Source: Parus major
Lineage: Eukaryota > Chordata > Aves > Passeriformes > Paridae
Assembly (NCBI RefSeq): GCF_001522545.3
Contig: NC_031782.1
Coordinates: 15,782,705 to 15,846,704, forward strand
Length of the DNA stretch: 64,000 nt
Direction of reading: 5' to 3'
The position numbers and the translations under genes were made by a program. Each line of letters opens with the position of its first letter. The stretch's first letter is position 1. This document shows positions 55,040-64,000 of this stretch, in pieces. Below the pieces are notes generated by a model. The model did no database searches, had not been told where the DNA came from, and saw only the letters and a list, made by a program, of their open reading frames with translations.

Positions 55040-56300
55040 GGTGGGGGCTGCTTTGGGGGTGTGTGAGGGGGTCCCCGGGGGTGGCCCTGCGCCTGGCGGG
55101 TGGAGGAAGGGCGGGGAAGCCCCCAGTTAAGGGACCGGCTGGGTCCGGGGAGGGGATGTCCCCAGGAAGGGACCGGCTGGGTCCGGAGAAGCCCTCAGTC
55201 CGCCTCTGCTGGCAGGGAGGTCGCCAGCGGCTCCGGCTCTCGGCCCATCGCCTCGGGCCTCCTCCGGGGCAGGGGATGCCCACGAGGCCAGGCTGTGCCG
55301 CGCCCTCGACCTCCGTCCCATCCGCCTGTAAAGCCACCATTGCCTTTGTGAGGAGGAGCTTTGTCTCAGGGTCACAGCGGGGGCCGCCGAGCCCCTGCCC
55401 GCTGGACTCCCGCTGCCCTTAGGCCACAGGGCCACTCTCACGGGGTCCAGCTTTCTCTTCCATTGTCAAAGGTCCGCCGGTGTCCCCGGCAGGTCCCCGC
55501 TGCCCCGGCGTCCTCAGCTCCCGTGCAGGGGGGAGAGGAGCCCCTGCCCCTCACAGGGCTCTCCCGAGGGGGACCCCTGGCTCTGTCGCTGCTCCCTCGG
55601 CAGCTGGGGCGCAGTCCTGGCTTTGGGCAGGAGGGGCCCGCCTCATTCCTGGGGAGCTTTTCCCAGTCCTCGCCCGCCGGGCCGCGGGAGGGGCCGTGCT
55701 GCACCCTTGTGCTTCCCGTCTCCAGCTCTGGCATCTTCCCGAGGGAGCGAGGCCGCCAGGACGGCTCTCCGCTGGCCACGGTCCCGTCCTCGCACCGCGC
55801 CGGTCCCCGCGGGGCTCTGCCGGGTTCCGGGGGCACAGGGACCCCGCAGCGCCAGGCCATAGCTGTAGTGCCTGTGGGGACCCCCTGCCCGGCCCCCTCC
55901 AGCACCCCGCTCTGAGCAGCTCCTCTCCCTCTGCCGGGGCGGTGGCAGGACGAGGGCGAGGGGAACGCGGTGCCGGCCCGGCCCGGGCCACAAAGGAAGG
56001 GCGGCCCGCTCGCACCCGCCGCCTCGTGTCCCTCGTGTCCCTCGTGTCCCTGGTGCCCCAGCCCTGCCTTCCCCGGGTGGCACCGCTGCCACCCCGCGTC
56101 GCCCGCGGCCCCGGCACCTGGCGGTGCCACCCGGAGGGGGCAGGACCCTCCTCCCGGCCTCCCGCCGCCCGGCCGCGCGTCCCCGGAGGCGGGCGGGATG
56201 CTCCCGGTGGATGCCCAGCCGCCCGCCCGGCCGGGATTCCTGCTCTGCCCTGCGGGGCCGCGTTGCCCCGGTCCGGCTGCCTGAGCAGGTGTCGCTCCTG
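55040..56300. other. CpG-rich segment within the 3' UTR
   Basis: CpG dinucleotides and GC boxes are dense here, comparable with the promoter island at the window start, and unlike the rest of the 3' UTR. The short repeat CCTCGTGTC occurs about three times near 56026-56058. It may be an orphan CpG island, perhaps with antisense or alternative transcription, or merely GC-biased microchromosomal sequence. Confidence 0.45.
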
Positions 56301-57072
56301 AAGTTGTTTTTATTGTAGCTCTGTAGTTTCAGGGCCAAACTGGGCAGAATGTGCAATTTGGCCGCGTTGGCCACGATCTTTGACTCCACTGCCGACTCGG
56401 CTGCTCACGCCTCCCCTGGGCTCAGGCAGTGGCAGTGTCCAGTGCCCCTCTTGGGGACCCCCGGGAGAGCCACGCCCGAGAGGCGCTTGTCCCAGACCAC
56501 CTCATCCCGGCGGGTGGGCTCCCTGCCTTGTGCTGGGGTCTCCAGAGGGATCCCGAGGCTGGAATTCCTGTGGTTGGGATTGCTGTGTTGTCTCCTGGAG
56601 CAGCTGGCGATGTCCTCAGTGCGAGCACGGTGCGGGGGGGAAGGGGGGTGCAGAGGGATCCCAGAGGGATGGATTTGGGGGAGGGCGAGTCCTGTGGGGG
56701 TGCACAGAGGGCTGGTGGGGGTTTGAAGGGGAGCACAGTGGGGTCAGGGTCGGGGGTCTGGGGGTGCAGAAGGGTTGGGGGTCTCGGGGCACTGGTGGGT
56801 GTGCGGGGTGCACAGAGGGGGAAATGGGGCGGGAGTGGGGTGCCAGGGGTGCAGGGGGATGGGTCCCTGGGGAGGAGAAGGTGCCGGGAATCAGTCCTGG
56901 GAGAGGGGTTTGAGGGGATTTGTCACTGAGGATCGGTCCTGGGGGAGGGTGAGGAAGAGGTGCTGTGGGAAGAAGCTCATTTGCACAATTATAAGCCAGA
57001 AGGATAAAGCCTCTGTGCGCGTGGGGGGAGGACAGCTCCCCACGGGCTCCAGTCTAGACAAGCACAGGGAGG

Positions 57073-57103
57073 ATGACGACGAGGAGGAGGAGGAGGAGGA
57101 GGG

Positions 57104-57135
<32 letters not shown>

Positions 57136-57137
57136 GT
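57073..57137 (+). repeat. GAG/GAA purine-rich repeat in the 3' UTR
   Basis: GACGACGAGGAGG leads into pure purine GAGGA-type repeats over about 60 bases. One frame would encode a Glu-rich tract, but it lies in UTR and I do not regard it as coding. Confidence 0.92.
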
Positions 57138-57658
57138 TCACTGGATCTCACACTGCACTAGGACAAGCCAGGGGGAAAACCAAAGGTGGGAGCCAGGGAG
57201 CAGGCGGGCTGCGTGGGAAGGATCTAAGCGACCCCTTTGTAGCTCTTCAGTGTTGGTTCTATTTATACGAGATTTCATTTCCTTGCTTGTGATGCCTTGT
57301 TTTTTGTACAGTTTTATGTACATGCAGGTGTAGCTTTTCTAAAGGAGAAATCCTATGGCAGAGTAAAGTTCCCCCACTATTTTTCAGATGGTGCCCTATG
57401 TCTAAGGCGACGCCTCTTGCTAAGGTTGTACTGCTCAATGTGTGATGCATTTCCCTGTGCGGGGAAGCCTTTGGGCCTTGGGCTTGGTTTTCCCCGGGCG
57501 CTGTGAGCACAAAATTGATTCCCTTGTAACTTCTTTCTGTTCGGAGCCGTGAGCATGACACCGTCGTGATCCCCCTTTCCGTTCTCCCCTGTTCCGTTCG
57601 TTTGCTGAGCTGTCAAGATGACCAACTCCATTGTAATTAGCCCTTCCTAAAGCTTTAC

Positions 57659-57664
57659 AATAAA
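57659..57664 (+). terminator. PCDH1: Polyadenylation signal of the long isoform (AATAAA)
   Basis: AATAAAAGTGTG follows an AT-rich, repeat-free distal UTR (CTAAAGCTTTACAATAAA). Downstream the sequence turns to TG/CT-rich (GGCTGCCTGGGCCTGGCTGC). It is the canonical signal closing the gene. Confidence 0.85.
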
Positions 57665-57851
57665 AGTGTGAAAACCCGGCTGCCTGGGCCTGGCTGCTTC
57701 TTCCCACGCATCCCCCCCCATCCCCGAGCATCCTTTGGGATCTACCTGCCTTCCTGCCCTGCTCTTGGCTCCCTGTTTTCCAGCTTGAGGATGTGCCTGC
57801 ACAAGGACAAGGAGGAGAAGCCCCCTGAGCACTTTCCCACAGACCAGGCTC

Positions 57852-57986
57852 CTTCAAGGCCGGGTTGGATGGGGTTTGGATCGTCCTCCAGTGGAAGCTG
57901 TCCCTGTCCATGGCAGGGACATGGATGAGTTCTCAGGCCACTTCCAAACCAAGCCATTCCATGAATCTGTGATTGATCCTATGATT
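57852..57986 (+). mobile_element. CR1 LINE 3' end, sense, short
   Basis: CTTCAAGGCCGGGTTGGATG, GGGTTTGGATCGTCCTCCAG, GTCCATGGCAGGGACATGGA and tail ATTCCATGAATCTGTGATTG match the last part of CR1. It inserted within 200 bp downstream of the PCDH1 polyadenylation signal. Confidence 0.88.
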
Positions 57987-59252
57987 GGAACTCAAACATT
58001 TCAATGGAAAAACACCTCCAGCCCCAAGGCCGCCTGCACCTGTCACAAACCAAGGTGGGAATCAGGGAAAATCCCATCAAAGCTCCCCAGACCCCCTCCC
58101 ACCTCCACCACTGCTCCTTGGAGACTTGCTCCATTTCCCACCCTTTCACCACCTCCTTTCCCAGGCATGGCTGGGTTTTTTTTGGTACTTCAGACCCTTT
58201 GGAAACACCTGGGCCACTCCAAACCAGGGCACATCCGTGGCTCTTCCCACCCCAGCTGCAGGGAGCTCCCCCAGCCGTGGCTGTGGGGTTTTCCTGCCCA
58301 CCTTTGCACAGGATCCCGACGATCCCGAGCTGCACCAGGAGCTTTCCTGGCTCAGAGTTCTCCCCTCCCTGGTGTGTTCCATACAGGTGTGGCACATCTG
58401 GGCCGTGCTGGACTCACACACAGCCTTGCACCTCTCCCTGCTCAGCTCTGTGGTTGGACCACCAGGCAAAGACTCCTTCCCAGCTTGGAGGACTCCAGGG
58501 AGGAAGAGCTCCCACATGAAGATGAAGCTCAGCTGCCCCTGCCCTTTGCAGAGACTCCTTTGGGGCCATCCCCTCCCCAGGGCTCTGCAGGGCCACGAGA
58601 GGGGATCCCATGCCCCCATTCCTGAGGGGTTGCCCCTCGTGGTGAGGGCTGGGGGCTCTCAGCTGGCCCTCAGAGCAGCCCAGGCCAGCTGGGAGCAGGG
58701 ACGTGTCTCCAGGGATCCCGGGAGCCCAGTGCCCTTTGCTGCCATCCCAAGGAAAGAGGATCTGGATACTGAGGGTGGTGCCAGGCTGGCACAGAGGGCA
58801 GAGCTGCCAGCACCCTCCTGCCCTCAGGACAGGTGACCAAAGGGTGTTTTCCTAAGCAGAGACAGTCCCAGACCCTCCCTGTCCATCCTGACCATTCCAT
58901 GCCTGCAGTTGCTCTTCACACTCCCTCCTCCTCCTCAGCCACCCCAGGATATCCAGATCCCTCCCTGACCCCATCTGTGCCTCCTTCCCCTCCCTTCTGG
59001 CCCTTTCCCACCCATCCCACCCACTCCCTCCCCTCCTCATTCCCTCCTTGCCTCCCATCCCTGTTCCTCTGCTCTCCCCTCACCCCACATTGGCACACGA
59101 AGCCTTCCCGCTCCTCCAGCACAGCCCTGAGCTCGCATCCAGCCGGGCTGGAACCCTCTGGTTTCCATGGCAGCACACATCAATTACCGGCTGGGAAGGG
59201 GCCTGCGGAGGCTGCGGATGCTGCAGCTGCCCAGCACGGCCGGGGGCTTGGG

Positions 59253-59815
59253 CACAGGGATCCCAGCAGCAGCACCAGCCTCAGGATGGGATCTGGTGCC
59301 CAGGGAGCCCTGCAGGGGAAAGGGAAACAGGAATGGGCACAGGGATCCCATCAGCAGCACCTTTGGGATGGGATCTGGTGCCCAGNNNNNNNNNNNNNNN
59401 NNNNNNNNNNNNNNNNNNNNNNNNNNNNNNNNNNNNNNNNNNNNNNNNNNNNNNNNNNNNNNNNNNNNNNNNNNNNNNNNNNNNNNNNNNNNNNNNNNNN
59501 NNNNNNNNNNNNNNNNNNNNNNNNNNNNNNNNNNNNNNNNNNNNNNNNNNNNNNNNNNNNNNNNNNNNNNNNNNNNNNNNNNNNNNNNNNNNNNNNNNNN
59601 NNNNNNNNNNNNNNNNNNNNNNNNNNNNNNNNNNNNNNNNNNNNNNNNNNNNNNNNNNNNNNNNNNNNNNNNNNNNNNNNNNNNNNNNNNNNNNNNNNNN
59701 NNNNNNNNNNNNNNNNNNNNNNNNNNNNNNNNNNNNNNNNCACAGGGATCCCATCAGCAGCACCTTTGGGATGGGATCTGGTGCCCAGGGAGCCCCACAG
59801 AGGGATGGGAAACAG
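59253..59815 (+). repeat. 82-85-bp minisatellite spanning a gap
   Basis: Units beginning CACAGGGATCCCATCAGCAG and containing TTTGGGATGGGATCTGGTGC start at 59253, 59338 and, after the gap, 59741. They share the tail GGAAACAGGAAT. The left copy has a variant centre (CCAGCCTCAGGATGGG). Confidence 0.93.
59386..59740. other. Assembly gap (N) inside the 82-85-bp array
   Basis: Both flanks are the same repeat unit broken at the same place (GGTGCCCAG on the left, CACAGGGATC on the right), so the gap is repeat. Confidence 0.99.
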
Positions 59816-60379
59816 GAATCTTCCATGCCAGGATCATCCCACCTGCCTGGGCTCCATGGCCTCGGCGTTCTGCGCCATCTGTGGGGATTCATTCCTGGCT
59901 GGAGGTGGAGATGGAAGCTCCTGGCCTTGGTGGCTTCCCTGGCTTTGGAGCTCCTGCAGAGAGGGGTGAGGGGTGGCTGGTGGGGACAGCATGTGACAGG
60001 GGCTGGGCTGGTGCCAAAGCTCTGGTGTGACCTGGCTTTTCCAGGTACATCTGGTTTAATTGGGTCCTGGCTTACAGCAGGAGCTGGGAATGTGCCAGGC
60101 CAGGGACATCCATTTTGATGGGAAATTTAATTCCTGTGCCTCCTGAGGGCCTGACCCCACAGCCCCAGCTGTCCAGCTGCCTGCACAGACCTGGCAGGGT
60201 CGTTTCCAGGGCTTGCATGGTAATGGGGATGAGGTTTGGGATTTCTTGCCAGCTCCAGCAGTGCAGTGGCACCATTTCCTCCCAGCCTGCCTTTCCCAAG
60301 GGTTTTCCCAGCAGGACTTTGCTCAACCCTAAGCACTGGGAGGTTTAAAGCCGTGTTTTCAGTAACCACGGGAGCACAG

Positions 60380-60545
60380 GAGGGTTCGGGAAGGGACCCT
60401 GGAGATCATCCAGTTCCACCCCTGCCATGGCAGGGACACCTCCCTCCATCCCAGGCTGCTCCAAGCCCCATCCAGCCTGGCCTTGGGCACTGCCAGGGAT
60501 CCAGGGGCAGCCCCAGCTGCTCTGGGCACCCTCAGGGCCTCACCC
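60380..60545 (-). mobile_element. CR1 LINE 3' end, minus orientation
   Basis: The + strand reads GGTTCGGGAAGGGACCCTGG, AGATCATCCAGTTCCACCCC, TGCCATGGCAGGGACACCTC, CAAGCCCCATCCAGCCTGGC, GGATCCAGGGGCAGCCCCAG: the complement of a CR1 3' end, truncated. Confidence 0.9.
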
Positions 60546-61189
60546 CCATCACCATCTCTGCTTGTGGGTTCCCTTCTCCAAGTTCCTCGCTCCCAGAGGA
60601 ACGGGAATTTCTGGGAAACAGGGAGCCAGCTGGGAACCTCAGAACAGCCTGATCTGTCCTCACTGAATCCTTGAAGAATTTCAAAGATGCTGTGGTGCTT
60701 CCTGGGCCAAGCATCTCCAGCGTGAGCAGCAGAGCCCTGCCCTGAGCTGGCTGAGCAGTGAGTGCCCAGCAGGGTGGATTTTTCCTTGGATGAGCAACGG
60801 GACAGCTCTTCCTGCCGTGATGATGACCACAAATCCCTCCTGGCATGGCAGCAGGGCTCTGGATCACTGCTGAGCCAGCCTAGTGCTCAGTGTAGAGCTT
60901 CCCAAACGAACTGAAGAGCTGACACCACTTTTTTAATTTTCTTTTTTTTTTTTATCCCGAGATGTGTGTTATTTCCTCGATTCCCACAGGCAGCTGCGAA
61001 ACCTGCAGCGCAGGACCATGGAGAGGGGCTGCAGCGGCCGAATCGGGGTTGGGAAGAGAGCCCGGAGTGCCGGAGGAGCTGGACCAAGGCTCGGGGGAGC
61101 CGCTCCCTCCTTCCCCCGCTGGCTCCGGGAGCTGCCCGGCCCCGCACATCCCTGCCAGGCACTCCGGTAATAGGATGAGCGGGAGACAA

Positions 61190-61400
61190 GCCCGCGGTGG
61201 CCCTGGAGCCTGGCCCTGCATATGTTGCGGTGGCCTCTGGGGGAGATTGGATATTGTGCTCCAGGAGAAGCCCCTGTAATCGCCCGCAGGATGATTGGGA
61301 TTTGCAGCAGCTCAGAGGACGCAGGGGGGCCCAGCCCCAGGCAGTTTGCTCGGTGTCTCTGCTTGTCTGGCACTCTGATGAAGGGGATTAGGAGATTTAG
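61190..61400. promoter_or_regulatory. Candidate regulatory island downstream of the gene
   Basis: A single-copy-looking segment with GCATATGTTGCGG, GATTGGATATTGTG, CCTGTAATCGCCCGC, GATGATTGGGATTTG and GGGGATTAGGAG. It has several CCAAT-type (ATTGG) and TAAT-type cores. Weak call. Confidence 0.2.
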
Positions 61401-62451
61401 AGCCAGCCCAGCCCCCTCTCTGGGGGGCTCTGGAGCCGGAGCCCCAGCAGAACGCACGGCTCCGTTTATTCCCACACTGATGGGGACGAGGCTGGGTGTT
61501 GCCACCAGCAGCTCATCACGGGCAGGAGCTCTGCTCCTCTGCCAGCAGGGAACTGTCATTCTCCAGCACAGGGACAGTCTCCAGGGCCAGGTGATTGTCC
61601 CCCACACTGCTGTCCCCATCCTCTTATCCCCGGAGCTCTCACCCCACCCTGTCCCCATCCCTGCCCTGCTCCCATCCCCTCCCAGTGCCAGGACCCCCTT
61701 TACCCCGGTATGACACCCCCGGCTGGCCTGGCACCATGATTTAATCCCACAAGGAGGCCCAGCTGCCTGGGCAGGGCTCTCCTGCCCATCCAGCCGAGCT
61801 GAGCCTGGCCCAGCAGGGCCCAGCTGCCCCTGGAGCAGGCAGGGCTCAGGGGGTTTAATGCCAGCAGCCCTAATGGGATTAGCGGGAATGGGAGCCACGC
61901 TCTGCTCCACGGAGAGGGAACTGTGCCTGCCCTCCCTCCCCGGCTCCCTCCTGCCTGTCCATCAGCCCAGCAGGTGCCAATCACATCCCAGCACCCACAT
62001 TCCTGGGGAAAGGCAGCTTTGGAAAACTCCAAATTAACACTGGCGGTAGATCCGATCTCTGGGCTCCCTGCACCCATCTCGGCACTTCAATCTCTTTGTG
62101 GACACAGCTGAGCCCCACCTGCATTCCTGAAACAGCTACAGATTGCAATGTTTGACTCCAGAGAAAGAAGATTCTTTCCCAAAGCCTTTAAAAAAGGAGG
62201 TTTTAAAAGGGGTTGGATATCCAACCCCCCCTCAGTTCCCTCTTTGCAGCAGCCTTGTCACAGCTCCAGCGCTGCAGGGACACTGCAGACCCGCCAGGCT
62301 CAGCTTGGCTTTCTGGGAAGGATCCCATAGGAAAACCATCAGGCCCAGTGATTAATTAGTGTTGTAATAACATCGAGGAATCCCCCATAACCCACTGGGG
62401 TGTTATACTGCAAGCACAGGGCAGAGATTTCCGTTCCTCTGGCACTGCCAC

Positions 62452-62674
62452 ACGTGGGATATTGGGAAGAAATTGTTCCCTGGGAGGATGGGCAGGACCT
62501 CAGGGTGCCCAGAGCAGCTGGGGCTGCCCCTGGATCCCTGGAAGTGTCCAAGGCCAGGCTGGACAGGGCTTGGTCCAGCCTGGGATGGTGGGAGGTGTCC
62601 CTGCCCATGGCAGGGGTGGAACAAAGTGATTTTTAAGGTTGCTTCCAAACCATTCCATGTTCTATGATCCTACA
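62452..62674 (+). mobile_element. CR1 LINE 3' end, sense orientation
   Basis: GTGGGATATTGGGAAGAAAT, TGTTCCCTGGGAGGATGGGC, GCCCAGAGCAGCTGGGGCTG, CCAAGGCCAGGCTGGACAGG, GGGATGGTGGGAGGTGTCCC and the tail CCATTCCATGTTCTATGATC. It is similar in wording to the copies at 17547 and 41536. Confidence 0.93.
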
Positions 62675-64000
62675 GAATGAGGCAGAGCTGAAAGTGGTCC
62701 CAGAAGTTTGTCTCTGGAATCAACTGGCTTGAATCATTCCTCAGTCTCCCTGCATGGATCTGATCTGGAAGAACCATCAGGGAAGGCTGCTGTGCCCACT
62801 CCCAACTCGTTGCCTGCATGCTGCCACCCCATCCCTGTGGCACCTCCTTCACCCAGGAAAACTCCATCAAAATCCAGGAAGAGCCCCAAAACTGAGTTCT
62901 TTCTACCCAAACACAGCAGGGGGGTTCCAAAGGGACCCTTAGGGACTGGATAACAGAGGCCACCTGCCCTCTTGCTGAGCACTCACCCTGAGGGCACATC
63001 CCGGGAACACCAGGCCTTCAAGGAAAGCCTGGAAGGAAGCAGAGGGCTCTGTGCCAGAGGGACTTGGCTGTAACAGAGCCAGGACAGCGGGGATGGATCT
63101 GCAGAGAGCTGGGAAGGGTTGATGTGCAGGGCAGGGATGTGGGGAAGCACTGGGAAAGTGCCAGGAGGGATGGAGCCTTCTTGCCCCCCTTATCCCTACC
63201 CCAAATCCCTCCCCATGTTTCCCATCTCATCCTGACCACTGCTCTGCTCCTGGTTCTGGTTCTCCTCATCTGCCACACCAGGTCCGGCTCCTCCATCCAC
63301 ACACAGATCCCAGCTCCCCCAGCTCCCTTAGGGCAGATCCATGACTCCCTCATGTGTGGATCCTTGCAGGATTCACATCAGCACAAATTTTTACCTGGGA
63401 CATGGCATTCCTTTCCTGGGAAAAGCTCTGCACATCCCAGCCTGTTCCAAGCTTGCTGGAAAGGATGGCACCTTTCCCAGGGCCTCTCTGGCTGCCAGGG
63501 TGGGTCTGCCACGGCACAGCTCCCTGCCTGTGCGGACCAGCTCATCCCAAATGTGACAGCATCCTCTGCACCCCAAAAGTCTTTGCTTGGGGTGAGGCAG
63601 GTGGGGAAGGACAATTTCCAAGGAAAAGCTGAGGAGGAGCTGTTTTCCCCGGCTGCTGAATTATGTTCATGGCTGAAACGAGCAGGAGATGAGATGATCA
63701 AATCCTGCTCACTGTTCCAGGGCTCCGCCTGCGGCCGATGGATGCTGGAATCTGCTCCAGCACAGCCACCGGCCAGGGCTGAGGGCAGCAGGACCGAAGA
63801 TGGGACCTTGCCAGCCCTCAGCAGCCTTGGGGACACGCTGGGATCCCAAACAGGTCACAAATGGAATGGGAAATCAGCCTCTCCTGAGCCTTTGGGGCGC
63901 TGGTTCTCCCCTACCCAGGCAAAAGTGAGCTCCTTGAGATCCTCACCCTGCCTGGGAAACACCAGGAAACAACAAATCCCACACCAAATCCCACACCAAA

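Larger units (their letters stand above)
54186..57685 (+). other. PCDH1: 3' UTR of PCDH1 long isoform
   Basis: The UTR runs about 3.5 kb from the stop to the AATAAA at 57659. In order it holds two Pumilio-type sites (54575, 54869) flanking an A-rich run, a CpG-rich part (about 55040-56300), G-rich sequence (56620-56900), a GAG/GAA run (57073-57137) and a less GC-rich distal part (57240-57660). No interspersed repeat was recognised. The polyadenylated end is estimated. Confidence 0.85.
57685..64000. other. Intergenic flank downstream of PCDH1
   Basis: The flank contains three CR1 fragments (57852, 60380, 62452), an 82-85-bp minisatellite with an N gap (59253-59815), and otherwise single-copy-looking sequence. 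No exon could be supported on either strand. In mammals ARAP3 lies on this side of PCDH1; I see no recognisable ARAP3 exon in this 6.3 kb. Confidence 0.7.

Noticed and set aside
55480..56301. 273-aa frame in the CpG-rich 3' UTR and its antisense partner
   Set aside because: GC-rich DNA lacks stop codons by chance; the protein is Pro/Arg/Gly/Ala without domains, downstream of the true stop.
56775..57161. Frame ending in a Glu-rich tract and SLDLTLH
   Set aside because: The acidic run is a purine microsatellite in the UTR; upstream residues are Gly/Arg low complexity and there is no splice evidence.
57685..64000. Possible first exons of a neighbouring gene (such as ARAP3)
   Set aside because: I translated the candidate frames by eye and saw no recognisable domain, conserved splice pattern or CpG-island promoter with an adjacent start.

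Overview
The window is vertebrate nuclear DNA, almost certainly avian. The introns carry many chicken-repeat-1 (CR1) LINE 3' ends with their ATTCTATG-like tails. The sequence is GC-rich and dense in minisatellites, as on a small bird chromosome. One interspersed repeat looks like a songbird LTR, so a passerine is my best guess, but that is inference. Six N gaps are present and most abut tandem repeats.

I find one protein-coding gene: protocadherin-1 (PCDH1, delta-1 non-clustered protocadherin family), on the + strand across nearly the whole window. Its layout is: a CpG-rich promoter and probable non-coding exon 1 (about 1-1198, approximate); a coding exon with signal peptide, EC1, EC2 and the start of EC3 (7252-8049); a large exon with the rest of the seven cadherin repeats, the transmembrane helix and the membrane-proximal tail (9576-11768); a 220-bp cytoplasmic exon (27749-27968); and a terminal exon (53800-54185 coding) with a roughly 3.5-kb 3' UTR ending at an AATAAA at 57659. 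All introns between coding exons are GT-AG and the phases fit. The spliced long form is 1198 aa.

A second isoform is built into the sequence. If the donor after 11768 is skipped, the frame reads 25 more codons to a TGA at 11844-11846, and an AATAAA at 13040 ends that transcript (1022 aa). Only the spliced form carries the RRVTF motif (CM3, a PP1-docking RVxF motif in delta-1 protocadherins). The choice between splicing and early polyadenylation therefore decides which intracellular partners can bind.

The two large introns (11769-27748 and 27969-53799) and the downstream flank (57685-64000) hold CR1 fragments on both strands, an old CR1-type reverse-transcriptase relic, a duplicated LTR-like segment, many minisatellites, and several AT-rich single-copy-looking islands with transcription-factor-like motifs that may be enhancers. 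I see no second gene, no RNA gene that I can support, and no prokaryotic-type system. Most other long open frames are artefacts of GC-rich sequence, tandem repeats or N gaps.
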